DNA of 25,108 bases from an uncultured Clostridium sp. (GCF_900547735.1 NZ_URHZ01000078.1:1-25108); one strand, 5' to 3'. Counted from the first letter of the stretch, positions 1-6,228 are shown. Notes: generated by a model from the sequence alone, not told the origin. A program made the numbers and translations.

Positions 1-54
1 CTCCCTCTCACCATCCCGAACCCCGACCGTCCCGGCGGCGTTCTCATTCCTCAA
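1..54 (-). CDS. Partial leftward gene start, running off the window
   Basis: Read on the minus strand, a TTG at 54-52 opens a frame of 18 codons with no stop before the window ends. A GGGGA ribosome-binding-like element (plus-strand tcccc, 60-64) lies 5 nt upstream. The same arrangement, with the same first 15 codons, occurs at the right end pointing the other way. The product is not recognisable from 18 residues (it begins LRNENAAGTV). The T-tract of the msmK terminator ends only 3 nt before this site, so no separate promoter fits. The gene would depend on read-through, or the copy is a non-expressed repeat. The opposite strand is also open here, so coding is not certain. Confidence 0.3.
   Translation of the reverse strand, partial: MRNENAAGTVGVRDGERE
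10..54. repeat. Left copy of 45-bp terminal inverted repeat
   Basis: These 45 bases are the exact reverse complement of 25064-25108. Similarity continues inward with a few mismatches to about position 73 (17 of the next 21 bases match). The left copy continues outward for 9 more bases, to the window edge. A contig that ends in a repeat at both sides is the usual outcome when an assembler meets a duplicated sequence. Confidence 0.9.
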
Positions 55-66
55 CAAAATCCCCAT

Positions 67-118
67 TAAAAAAAGCCGGACCGCAAAGCGGAGATACTCC
101 CCGCTTCGCGTTCCGGCT
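67..118 (-). terminator. Rho-independent terminator of the sugar ABC ATPase gene
   Basis: An 18-bp stem with two mismatches (arms 74-91 and 101-118, loop 92-100) is followed on the minus strand by seven consecutive T (plus-strand A tract 67-73). It lies 23 bp beyond the stop of the ATPase gene. The stem contains the CCGCTTCGCG word that recurs in other intergenic regions of this window. Confidence 0.88.
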
Positions 119-140
119 CTTTCCAAGCCTTATCTGTTAT

Positions 141-1253
141 TTAGTTTAAAATCACCTGTTCTGTTTCTTTATCAAAAATATGTACTTTCGCCATATCCAG
201 TGCAAATTCAACCGTGTCGCCGGGACGTGCGGTTGTCCTTGGGTTTACTCTGGCCGTACAGCTGCTCTCATCCACATCGAAGTACAGGAATACTTCTGCG
301 CCCAGCATCTCGTATACACGGATCGATGCTTTGATCGTGGAACCTGCCGCCGCTTTGACCGCTTCCTCCTCGTCATGCAGATCTTCCGGACGGATACCCA
401 TGGTCACTTCCTTGCCGATATATCCCGCATCTTCCAGCGCTTTGCCCTTGTCGGCCGGGAGTACGATGGTATTGCCTGCAAACGACAGGGTCACGTCGGA
501 GCCGGACTTGCCGACTGTGGAATCTAAAAGGTTCATCTGCGGAGCTCCGATAAAGCCTGCAACGAACTTGTTGGACGGTTTGTCGTAAAGGTTCTGAGGC
601 GTATCCACCTGCTGAACGACACCGTCTTTCATAACGACGATTCTGGTTCCCAGTGTCATGGCCTCTGTCTGGTCATGAGTAACGTAAATGATGGTCGTTC
701 CCAGTCTCTGATGAAGTTTGGAGATCTCAATACGCATCTGTCCCCTCAGTTTGGCATCCAGGTTGGACAGCGGCTCGTCCATCAAAAAGACCTTTGGATT
801 ACGCACAATAGCACGCCCCATCGCCACACGCTGCCTCTGTCCGCCGGAGAGTGCCTTCGGCTTACGATCCAGCAGGTGGGAAAGATCCAGGATTTTTGCT
901 GCTTCCTGTACCAGACGGTCAATCTCATCTTTCGGCATCTTTCTAAGCTTTAGGCCAAACGCCATATTATCGTATACGGTCATGTGGGGATATAACGCAT
1001 AGTTCTGGAAAACCATGGCGATATCTCTGTCCTTCGGTTCCACATCATTCATCAGTTTTCCATCAATATAAAGTTCACCCGAAGTAATGTCTTCCAGACC
1101 GGCAATCATGCGGAGTGTCGTAGACTTACCGCAGCCGGAAGGTCCTACAAAGATGATAAATTCTTTATCTGCTATTTCCAGGTTAAAATCTTTAACGGCT
1201 ACAAAGCCGTTGGGATATTTTTTTGTTACGTTCTTAAGTGATAAACTGGCCAT
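141..1253 (-). CDS. msmK: Sugar ABC transporter ATP-binding protein (MsmK/UgpC type)
   Basis: This is the cytoplasmic ATPase that powers carbohydrate (CUT1-type) ABC importers. Many Firmicutes use one such ATPase for several sugar permeases. The 370 residues show a Walker A GPSGCGKST at 37-45, a Q-loop at Q83, the LSGGQ signature at 135-139, Walker B VFLMDEP at 155-161, a D-loop SNLDAKLR and a switch histidine at 193. A TOBE-type C-terminal regulatory domain covers about 235-370. Length and order match MsmK/MsmX/UgpC. The ATG is preceded by AGGAGG and GGAAG. No permease or binding-protein gene is adjacent, so it is an orphan ATPase, consistent with a shared role. The substrate cannot be told from sequence; msmX or ugpC would be equally acceptable names. 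Confidence 0.9.
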   Translation of the reverse strand: MASLSLKNVTKKYPNGFVAVKDFNLEIADKEFIIFVGPSGCGKSTTLRMIAGLEDITSGELYIDGKLMNDVEPKDRDIAMVFQNYALYPHMTVYDNMAFGLKLRKMPKDEIDRLVQEAAKILDLSHLLDRKPKALSGGQRQRVAMGRAIVRNPKVFLMDEPLSNLDAKLRGQMRIEISKLHQRLGTTIIYVTHDQTEAMTLGTRIVVMKDGVVQQVDTPQNLYDKPSNKFVAGFIGAPQMNLLDSTVGKSGSDVTLSFAGNTIVLPADKGKALEDAGYIGKEVTMGIRPEDLHDEEEAVKAAAGSTIKASIRVYEMLGAEVFLYFDVDESSCTARVNPRTTARPGDTVEFALDMAKVHIFDKETEQVILN

Positions 1254-1391
1254 TCTTCCTGTTCCTCCTGTTTCAACTGCATCATCACGATATCTTTTCT
1301 CATTCGGTATGCATCTATCCTACCATGTCTTCGTTTTCCAGACCATGTTTTAAATGTCACAAAATCATTTCCCCGTTTTGAGCATTTTGTA

Positions 1392-1422
1392 TATACAGCA
1401 AAAAAAGTGTTCAAAATGTCAA
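1392..1422 (-). promoter_or_regulatory. Possible promoter for the ABC ATPase gene
   Basis: On the minus strand a perfect -35 TTGACA (plus 1417-1422) is followed, after 19 bp, by TGTATA (plus 1392-1397). The spacing is 2 bp longer than ideal, so support is modest. It would give a leader of about 130 nt before the start codon at 1253. Confidence 0.35.
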
Positions 1423-1991
1423 ATTAAATTCGCCTCATTCCGATGATTCCGTTTAAATTTGGTAGAATTGTTTAAATTAAAAACAAATTTGTGAAAACTC
1501 AACAAACTTTTACTCCCGCTTCTGTGCAATCCTCTTGCCAACTTTTTTTCTTTGTCTAAAATAGACAAATTTAAGCGGCGCGGGAAGCGGAAAAGACGTG
1601 AAGGATTGCCGCTTGACATCGTGATTTTCATAAAAAACAGGCATTCCGCTCTTCTGCTGCCAATAATTGGAGATGTAAAAAACCGGTTATCCCGGCATGA
1701 AAACCTGGATATTATGTTAACAGATTGCGCCTCTTCCGGCATTTTGAAACCGAAAACGTCATCTTTTTACCGCTTTTCACCATAACATCATACAGCCAGG
1801 CATTGCTCCCCATTGTTTACGAAAGTAAATGCTTCCTTTGGTAAAGCAGGTAATCCCAACGCCGATGCTTAAGTTCCCGGCGGTCCGGCCCGGACGGCTT
1901 ATGATTCTATCGGATCGTTTAAAAAACTTTCCGAAAAAAACGATAACCTGCACGTTCCGCGGGCCGGGTACCGCCTTTAACAACGAAAAGC

Positions 1992-2016
1992 ACGCTTCGC
2001 GAACTTTTCATTGCCA
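1992..2016. repeat. Dispersed intergenic repeat, copy 1
   Basis: The segment beginning CGCTTCGCGAACTTTTCATT (starting near 1993) is repeated with one or two changes at about 9831-9855, in another intergenic region. Both copies lie outside genes and beside hairpins, which suggests a dispersed repeat family. Confidence 0.6.
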
Positions 2017-2025
2017 CTCAGAACA

Positions 2026-2147
2026 AAGAGTTCCGCAAGCGGAACTCTTGCGCTGCCGCGCGGTTGCTTCTGCAACCATTTACCTCTGCGCGGCATGTGC
2101 ATCCTCGCGGAGCATTTTTGATTCATAGGACGTAATTTCCTATGAAT
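2026..2147. repeat. Cluster of inverted repeats
   Basis: Three perfect inverted repeats follow one another. The first has arms 2026-2036 and 2039-2049 (11 bp, 2-nt spacer). The second is a nested pair, 2055-2061 with 2088-2094 enclosing 2062-2067 with 2072-2077. The third has arms 2121-2130 and 2138-2147 (10 bp, 7-nt loop). None is followed by a clear T-tract, so simple terminators are unlikely. A structured RNA or a palindromic repeat element fits better. Confidence 0.6.
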
Positions 2148-2150
2148 TTA

Positions 2151-2177
2151 AAAAGACCCGGCCTTCCGGCCGGATCT
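2151..2177 (-). terminator. Rho-independent terminator of the ridA operon
   Basis: A 10-bp stem with one mismatch (arms 2154-2163 and 2168-2177, loop TTCC) is followed on the minus strand by TTTTT. It lies about 80 bp after the ridA stop codon, beyond a tandem repeat. Confidence 0.8.
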
Positions 2178-2190
2178 TCCGTTCACTCAT

Positions 2191-2265
2191 CTGTGATTAT
2201 TTAAACTGTGATTCTTTAAACTGTGATTCTTTAAGCAGTAATTCTTTCAACTGCAATTATTTTAA
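2191..2265. repeat. Five tandem 15-bp units overlapping the ridA stop
   Basis: Units at 2191, 2206, 2221, 2236 and 2251 follow the consensus CTGTGATTCTTTAAA; the second differs from the first and third by one base each. The last unit (2251-2265) contains the final ridA codons and the stop at 2257-2259. The array therefore seems to have grown from the 3' end of the gene by slippage. The unit is five codons long and keeps frame with ridA, so read-through of the TAA would add KESQF-like repeats until a second TAA. Confidence 0.85.
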
Positions 2266-2631
2266 AGCAATTGCTTCCATCTCCATCAGAACATCTTTCG
2301 GCAGTCTGGCAACTTCCACGCAGGAACGTGCCGGGCAGTCACCCTCAAAGTATCTGGCATAGATCTCATTAATCTTTGTGAACTCGCCCATATCTTTGAT
2401 AAATACCGTTGTCTTGATTACGTTGGCCATTGAGGAGCCTGCTGCCTCTAAAAGGTTCTTTACATTCTCCATCACCTGCTCGGCCTGTGCTTCGATTCCC
2501 TCAGGAATTACGCCTGTAGCCGGGTTTACCGGAATCTGGCCGGATGTGTAGACAATGCCGTTTACCTCAATTGCCTGTGAATAAGGTCCAATTGCTGCCG
2601 GTGCGTTTTCTGTGCTGATTACTTTCTTCAT
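2257..2631 (-). CDS. ridA: RidA family reactive imine/enamine deaminase
   Basis: RidA (YjgF/UK114) proteins are cytoplasmic homotrimers that hydrolyse reactive 2-aminoacrylate-type enamines/imines released by PLP enzymes such as threonine dehydratase, and so protect other PLP enzymes. The chain shows the typical NAPAAIGPYSQA start and GQIP loop. It also has the C-terminal signature CPARSCVEVARLP with the catalytic-type arginine (PAR-S) and the closing MEMEAIA. I place the start at the second ATG (124 residues) because GAGGA lies 7 nt before it but only 1 nt before the first ATG at 2637. It is the last gene of an operon with cvfB, 10 nt downstream of that stop. The role fits the PLP-dependent amino-acid synthesis encoded elsewhere in the window, though no direct link is shown. 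Confidence 0.92.
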   Translation of the reverse strand: MKKVISTENAPAAIGPYSQAIEVNGIVYTSGQIPVNPATGVIPEGIEAQAEQVMENVKNLLEAAGSSMANVIKTTVFIKDMGEFTKINEIYARYFEGDCPARSCVEVARLPKDVLMEMEAIALK

Positions 2632-2641
2632 GTTCATTTCC

Positions 2642-3481
2642 TCACTTTCCTTTTCTTTTGATGCTTTTTTCTGTTATCTCTATTTTACCTTCTTTTAAGA
2701 GATGTCCTACGGCTCGCTTAAATGCATTCTTGCTCAGGCCCAGTTCCCGTTTGATCACTTCGGGATCCGCTTTGTCACTGAAGGGAAGGACTCCGTCAAA
2801 CTCATCAATCACCTTCATTACCAGATCCACATCGGTGTCCATCTGCAGATATGCTTTATCCCTCAGGCTCAAATCCAGCTTTCCGTCTTCCCTGACTTTC
2901 GTCACGCGGGCTTTCAGCGCCTCGCCGGGATGGCAGCTGGAAAACAGTTCCTTCTTCGGGATCAATCCATAATATTTATCATCGACAGCCACAAAGGCTC
3001 CCAGATTCTCATTGATTTCATAGACACGGCATTCTACCCAGTCGTCCTTTTTATACGGCGCATTGCTGTTCATATAGGAATATACCTTTGTCGTCGCCGC
3101 CAGACGGCCGCTCTTGTCCACATAAAGGGCTACAAGGCATTCTTCACCAACCCGCACCTTATGGTTCTGCTCCTTAAAAGGAAGCAGCAGATCTTTTTCC
3201 AGCCCCATGTCCAGGAATGCACCTATTTTGGATACATCGGTCACCTTAAGGAGCGCGGTCTCTCCCACCTGCAGCTTCGGCATGGCGGCCGTCGCGATCA
3301 GGCGGTCCTCCGAATCCTTATAAATAAATACGCGGAGCCTGTCTCCCGTCTTTGTCCCTGCGGGCACCTGTTTCTTCGGCAGAAGCACGGAAGCCTCCGC
3401 GTCCTCCTTCTCGCCCAGGTAAACGCCGAACTCCTTTTCCCGGAGTACTTCCAGTTCCTGTACTTTTCCCAGTTCTATCAT
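2642..3481 (-). CDS. cvfB: CvfB-like S1 RNA-binding protein
   Basis: CvfB/YitL proteins bind RNA through S1 domains; in Staphylococcus the family affects virulence gene expression. The 279 residues fit the family layout. There are S1-like OB folds at about 1-67, 68-130 and 146-212 (for example VGETALLKVTDVSKIGAFLD), then a C-terminal winged helix at about 225-275 (DPEVIKRELGLSKNAFKRAV). The frame extends 26 codons further upstream, but I choose the ATG at 3479-3481. GAGAGGA lies 8 nt before it, and it sits 1 nt after the thioesterase stop codon, which indicates translational coupling. The target RNAs are not known from sequence. Confidence 0.88.
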   Translation of the reverse strand: MIELGKVQELEVLREKEFGVYLGEKEDAEASVLLPKKQVPAGTKTGDRLRVFIYKDSEDRLIATAAMPKLQVGETALLKVTDVSKIGAFLDMGLEKDLLLPFKEQNHKVRVGEECLVALYVDKSGRLAATTKVYSYMNSNAPYKKDDWVECRVYEINENLGAFVAVDDKYYGLIPKKELFSSCHPGEALKARVTKVREDGKLDLSLRDKAYLQMDTDVDLVMKVIDEFDGVLPFSDKADPEVIKRELGLSKNAFKRAVGHLLKEGKIEITEKSIKRKGK

Positions 3482-3482
3482 G

Positions 3483-4205
3483 TCATTCGTCCTCTCTTTT
3501 CTCAGCCAGCCATATGTTGGCAAACACATTGCCGGCAACGTCCTGTAAAGACACCACATATCCCTCCGGAGTTCTTCCTATCTTCGGATACATCACGTCT
3601 CCGAGCACCGCTGCCTTCTTATATTCCGTCCTCAGTTCCCGGACTGCGAATTTCTCGGGCAGAAGCTCCCTGGCAATCTCCACATACTGCGCATTATTCA
3701 CATGCTGGTTCGTATCAATATGATGTCTTGCCGCCGTGACCGGTTCCCCGCCCACGTAATCTTCCGGCAAAAGGATTTTCCTCGGCGCAGCCGGAAGCGG
3801 AAGTTTCTCCTCCCCCTGCCCATATCCCCGTATCTCATCCTCGGTCACCCTGGCCGGGCAGTTCTTCTCCAAGTCATAGAAAAACCAGCAGGAATCCGCC
3901 CTCACAAGATAGTTTCCATCCAAATCGGTAATCGTAAAGTTCCGGTATCCATAGATACCCCTGAAACCGTAAGGCCAGGTTGATATCCTGATACGCTCGC
4001 CAAGCCCCGGACAGCGGTCAATCAGAATCTGCCACGTATTCAGCCACCAGGCTCTCTTCTTATCATACAGATAAGAAAGCCCCAGTTTCAAATCTTCCGA
4101 CTGAAATGTGGAACAGTCCTGCAGATAGTTCATAATCCCGGTCACCGACAGGCGGCCGGTCTCATCCATCTCGCTGTACCGCACTCTGCTTTCAAATGTA
4201 TACAT
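3483..4205 (-). CDS. Acyl-ACP thioesterase (FatA/FatB-like, hot-dog fold)
   Basis: It releases free fatty acids from acyl carrier protein, usually ending chain elongation. The 240-residue protein has two hot-dog halves. The first begins FESRVRYSEMDETGRLS and includes the WWLNTWQI segment. The second carries DTNQHVNNAQY with Asn166 and His168 (chosen-start numbering), the family's catalytic-type Asn/His pair. The start at 4203-4205 is chosen because GAGGTGG lies 4 nt upstream; an ATG 18 nt earlier lacks such spacing. A consensus promoter (4274-4302) precedes it. It heads the operon with cvfB and ridA. Bacterial members of this Pfam family often act on medium-chain acyl groups, but chain length cannot be read here. 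Confidence 0.88.
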   Translation of the reverse strand: MYTFESRVRYSEMDETGRLSVTGIMNYLQDCSTFQSEDLKLGLSYLYDKKRAWWLNTWQILIDRCPGLGERIRISTWPYGFRGIYGYRNFTITDLDGNYLVRADSCWFFYDLEKNCPARVTEDEIRGYGQGEEKLPLPAAPRKILLPEDYVGGEPVTAARHHIDTNQHVNNAQYVEIARELLPEKFAVRELRTEYKKAAVLGDVMYPKIGRTPEGYVVSLQDVAGNVFANIWLAEKREDE

Positions 4206-4273
4206 AGTCCACCTCGCTGTCATACCGTGCCTGCACCCTCTGTCTATAGCCGCCGGACCGGTATCCTGCTGAT

Positions 4274-4302
4274 ATTATAGCTGATTCTGCCGGACTTGTC
4301 TA
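4274..4302 (-). promoter_or_regulatory. SigmaA promoter of the thioesterase-cvfB-ridA operon
   Basis: On the minus strand TAGACA (plus 4297-4302), a 17-bp spacer and a perfect TATAAT (plus 4274-4279) form a near-consensus promoter about 70 bp upstream of the thioesterase start. Confidence 0.75.
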
Positions 4303-4389
4303 TCGATTCTCTGCCGGCAATTGTTCTATCTAAATACAGACAAAATATACATAAATTGATAGTTGTCTTTCTTATAACTTTTATCGCAA

Positions 4390-4418
4390 TTGAGTAAATT
4401 GAAATAACATTGTATAAT
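4390..4418 (+). promoter_or_regulatory. SigmaA promoter of a small interrupted ORF
   Basis: TTGAGT (4390-4395), a 17-bp spacer and a perfect TATAAT (4413-4418) point rightward. A ribosome-binding-like GAGGGTGA follows at about 4448-4455, just before a TTG start at 4461. Confidence 0.7.
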
Positions 4419-4460
4419 AAAACCAGATTATTATTTTTTCACATAATGAGGGTGATATAC

Positions 4461-4670
4461 TTGATCGAATACAAAAAAGCCACTGTTGTACGTGCATATA
4501 AAGATTTTATTGAAAAGACAATTTCAATTAAGAAATAACCAAAAAGAAGAGTGGCTCGGAGCCATTTCGTAATATCATATCGCTTTGTGAAAAAGTCATT
4601 ATTCCATATAGGCGTAATTTTTGTTTGTTTTCTCTATTTTGGCTTTTTCTATTACCGAAACAGAAAATAA
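4461..4670 (+). pseudogene. Small ORF interrupted by one in-frame stop
   Basis: From TTG 4461 the frame encodes 25 basic residues (LIEYKKATVV...ISIKK), then TAA at 4536-4538. The same frame then stays open for 43 further codons, to TAA at 4668-4670. The second part ends in a hydrophobic, membrane-like stretch (LFHIGVIFVCFLYFGFFYY) and basic RNRK. A good promoter and a Shine-Dalgarno-like GAGGGTGA 5 nt upstream support expression of the first part. It may be a 25-residue peptide, a small membrane protein broken by a nonsense change, or two short ORFs (GTG at 4551 could start the second). I do not recognise a family. A TGGCTC-G-GAGCCA palindrome lies at 4552-4564. Confidence 0.35.
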
Positions 4671-4709
4671 CGGCCATCCCATTCCTTCCATAATTCAAGA
4701 CGCAATAAA

Positions 4710-4729
4710 ACGCTTCGCGATGCACAGAA
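4710..4729. repeat. Left arm of 20-bp inverted repeat around tRNA-Gln
   Basis: This arm is the exact reverse complement of 4930-4949. The 200 bp between the arms contain the whole tRNA unit: promoter, tRNA and terminator. The arm includes the CGCTTCGCG word seen in other intergenic repeats here. Confidence 0.85.
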
Positions 4730-4756
4730 ACTTATATATTTTTTTCTTAAAAGGGC

Positions 4757-4785
4757 TTGACATCTCCCATTTCCCGAAGTATAAT
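4757..4785 (+). promoter_or_regulatory. Consensus promoter of tRNA-Gln
   Basis: Perfect TTGACA (4757-4762) and TATAAT (4780-4785) are separated by 17 bp. The -10 ends 17 nt before the first tRNA base. Confidence 0.92.
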
Positions 4786-4802
4786 ACAGATCGTTATTTC
4801 AT

Positions 4803-4875
4803 TGGGCCATCGCCAAATGGTAAGGCAACGGACTCTGACTCCGTCATTTTCAAGGTTCGAATCCTTGTGGCCCAG
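4803..4875 (+). tRNA. tRNA-Gln (anticodon CUG)
   Basis: The 73-nt sequence folds as a cloverleaf. The acceptor arms are TGGGCCA (4803-4809) and TGGCCCA (4868-4874), with discriminator G4875. The anticodon stem ACGGA/TCCGT (4828-4832, 4840-4844) holds loop CTCTGAC with anticodon CTG at 4835-4837, and there is a GGTTCGAATCC T-arm. The UGGG-type first pair is typical of bacterial tRNA-Gln. CCA is not encoded. It reads CAG codons. The gene stands alone, with its own promoter and terminator. Confidence 0.95.
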
Positions 4876-4880
4876 CTTTA

Positions 4881-4928
4881 AAAAGAGCATTCAGTCAGCC
4901 TCAGAAGGCAGCTTGATGCTCTTTTTTT
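4881..4928 (+). terminator. Rho-independent terminator of tRNA-Gln
   Basis: A 10-bp outer stem (4881-4890 with 4916-4925) encloses a GCC/GGC inner hairpin and leads into a run of T at 4922-4928, just after the tRNA. Confidence 0.88.
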
Positions 4929-4929
4929 A

Positions 4930-4949
4930 TTCTGTGCATCGCGAAGCGT
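4930..4949. repeat. Right arm of 20-bp inverted repeat around tRNA-Gln
   Basis: Exact reverse complement of 4710-4729. It starts immediately after the terminator's T-tract. Confidence 0.85.
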
Positions 4950-5010
4950 GTTGCTGTTTTCAAGAGCCGCTGCCCGGATACCTCCCTTACAATCCCGACA
5001 GGGGCATTAT

Positions 5011-5045
5011 CCCAATAAGGCGTACTACGCAAAATACTTATTGGG
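5011..5045 (-). terminator. Hairpin after the GNAT gene
   Basis: CCCAATAAG (5011-5019) pairs with CTTATTGGG (5037-5045). Inside lies a smaller palindrome, GCGTA-C-TACGC (5020-5030). It begins 6 bp beyond the GNAT stop, where a terminator is expected, but no T-tract follows, so it may instead stabilise the mRNA end. Confidence 0.4.
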
Positions 5046-5050
5046 CGCGG

Positions 5051-5512
5051 TTAAAGTTTTTTTGCTAAAAATAAGCAGGGATTTTCTATATCCCAATGGA
5101 GAGGGAAAATTTCTAATGGTACAAACCCAATCTTATAATAAAATTTTCGTGTTCTTTCATAGGGTTCAAAATCCACGGTATCAGCCAGTGTTTTAACAGT
5201 CAAAAATTGAAATTGATTTGTACGACAATATTCTTCAACTGAAGATATAAGCTTTGTGCCTATTCCTCCACGCTGATACTCACTAATAATACCCATAACA
5301 GATATTTCTGCCGTATATTCGTTGTGAATTTTTATTGCAACAAAACCTATCGGCTTTTCTCTCTCATAAGCAACGTAAAACGGCATTGATTTAACCTGAT
5401 TAACATAATCAATTATGGATGCTTCGACTCCGAACCAATCAGGCAATACTCGCAAAATAGTATTACAAATATTAGACTTTATTTCTTGTTCTATAACTTC
5501 CTGAATATACAT
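5051..5512 (-). CDS. GNAT family N-acetyltransferase
   Basis: GNAT enzymes transfer an acetyl group from acetyl-CoA to an amine. The 153 residues show the fold's conserved acetyl-CoA loop, QRGGIGT at 80-86 (motif A), after the strand AEISVMGI, and a later motif-B-like segment around FYYKIGF (124-130). The substrate is not identifiable; it could be a small molecule, a drug or a protein N-terminus. The start ATG has AAGGCGGTG about 7 nt upstream. Base composition is clearly more AT-rich than the biosynthetic genes nearby, which suggests transfer. It lies between the tRNA-Gln unit and an oriT-like sequence, in the same direction as the VOC gene. Confidence 0.85.
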   Translation of the reverse strand: MYIQEVIEQEIKSNICNTILRVLPDWFGVEASIIDYVNQVKSMPFYVAYEREKPIGFVAIKIHNEYTAEISVMGIISEYQRGGIGTKLISSVEEYCRTNQFQFLTVKTLADTVDFEPYERTRKFYYKIGFVPLEIFPLHWDIENPCLFLAKKL

Positions 5513-5559
5513 TTTATCACACCGCCTTATATAAGTTATTTCTTATACGCCTTATTTGT

Positions 5560-5610
5560 CCAAGGCGCAATAATACCTATGTCCGTCATAGACTAGCGTC
5601 CAACGGACGC
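5560..5610. other. oriT/nic-like sequence with adjacent inverted repeats
   Basis: CCAAGGCGCAATAATAC (5560-5576) closely resembles, from memory, the nic region of MOBQ-type transfer origins (RSF1010/Ti-plasmid type). It is followed at once by hairpin CTATG-TCCGT-CATAG (5577-5591). Overlapping this are GTCCGT/ACGGAC (5581-5586, 5603-5608) and GCGTCC-AAC-GGACGC (5596-5610). A hairpin beside the nic sequence is the standard layout of these origins. No relaxase gene is present in the window, so this would be a remnant or an origin served in trans. Confidence 0.45.
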
Positions 5611-5657
5611 GCAGCCGCCCCGTTAGGAGCGTTCACAGGGGATTGGGGTACACCTCA

Positions 5658-5695
5658 GCAAGCAGGGCAAGTGCATATGCACTTGCCCTGCTTGC
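5658..5695. repeat. Perfect 38-bp palindrome
   Basis: The two halves meet at CATATG (centre 5676/5677) and match over all 19 bp with no spacer. It begins 5 bp past the VOC stop codon. It lacks a T-tract, so it is either an unusual terminator, a protein-binding site or part of a mobile element end. Confidence 0.85.
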
Positions 5696-5700
5696 CACTA

Positions 5701-6069
5701 TTATGTTGCCTGTATTTGAGCATTGTTTGGAAAACATCTAAAGGTTATCAAATTATTATCAGGGTCTAAAAAACTCATATTCTTTGCACCCCAAGGTCTT
5801 AAAGTAGGAGGGTCAACAATCCTTACCCCAAGTTTAACCAGTCTTGCATATTCCGCATCAACATCATCAACGGTAAATGCAATGCAAATATTATGCTGAT
5901 TTGATTTACGCTCCATACCATCATTATAAACTGTCAATGTGGTTTCCTCCGATATGATAAATTGATGGGTATCATCATTGCTTTCATTATCAATACCAAA
6001 GAGTAATTTATAAAAATTAGCTAGGCGAATAACATCACTTGTTAGTAAGCACACCTCTCCGATTCTCAT
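5701..6069 (-). CDS. VOC family protein (glyoxalase/bleomycin-resistance fold)
   Basis: The 122 residues match a single VOC module built from two beta-alpha-beta-beta-beta halves. The N-terminal half begins EVCLLTSDVIRLANFYKLLFGI. The C-terminal half includes IAFTVDDVDAEYARLVKLGV and ends with the typical FLDPDNNLITF strand. Members bind metals or small molecules and include lyases, dioxygenases and antibiotic-binding proteins; the actual function is unknown here. GGAGAGG lies 5 nt before the ATG. The gene is AT-rich like the GNAT gene and shares its direction. The spacer between them holds palindromes and an oriT-like site, as in mobile accessory cassettes. Confidence 0.82.
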   Translation of the reverse strand: MRIGEVCLLTSDVIRLANFYKLLFGIDNESNDDTHQFIISEETTLTVYNDGMERKSNQHNICIAFTVDDVDAEYARLVKLGVRIVDPPTLRPWGAKNMSFLDPDNNLITFRCFPNNAQIQAT

Positions 6070-6138
6070 GTATACCTCTCCTTCGCCTCTATAATCTCTC
6101 GCCTTAGTTGCCTAATGCGTACTCGTCATCTGCTTATT

Positions 6139-6167
6139 AGTTTAGGTCTAAACGCGTTTCTCGTCAA
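6139..6167 (-). promoter_or_regulatory. Probable promoter of the VOC gene, with operator-like palindrome
   Basis: On the minus strand TTGACG (plus 6162-6167) is followed, after 17 bp, by TAAACT (plus 6139-6144). The palindrome GTTTAG-GT-CTAAAC (about 6140-6153) overlaps the -10, so a repressor site is possible. Confidence 0.45.
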
Positions 6168-6204
6168 TTCTCTATATAGCTTGTTAAAGTCCTTTATATA
6201 ATCC

Positions 6205-6228
6205 GGGCGGGATATTGGGCGGGATATT
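6205..6228. repeat. Tandem 12-bp duplication
   Basis: GGGCGGGATATT occurs twice head to tail (6205-6216 and 6217-6228) in the AT-rich intergenic stretch 6070-6366, where I see no gene. Confidence 0.85.

Larger units (their letters stand above)
1254..2153. other. Gene-free intergenic region (about 0.9 kb) with palindromes
   Basis: Frames here are short and on both strands, and lack ribosome binding sites or recognisable motifs, so I call no gene. The left third is AT-rich and holds a possible minus-strand promoter for the ABC ATPase. A perfect 8-bp inverted repeat with 3-nt spacer lies at 1551-1569 (TTTGTCTA arms). A TTTAC-GAAA-GTAAA hairpin lies near 1816-1830. The right part, 1992-2147, is a dense cluster of inverted repeats listed separately. 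A small RNA here is possible but not shown. Confidence 0.6.

Noticed and set aside
1419..1742. 107-codon minus-strand frame upstream of the ABC ATPase
   Set aside because: No ribosome binding site or domain; it overlaps the likely promoter of the ATPase and an equally long frame on the other strand.
2702..3739. 345-codon open frame on the plus strand opposite cvfB and the thioesterase gene
   Set aside because: It is antisense to two clear protein families, has no ribosome binding site and its translation has no recognisable motif.
5598..5634. GTCCAAC ... GTTAGGA as a possible integron attC site beside two small cassette-like genes
   Set aside because: The spacing is far too short for attC, the second core does not fit GTTRRRY, and no integrase is present. 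The oriT-like reading explains the inverted repeats better.
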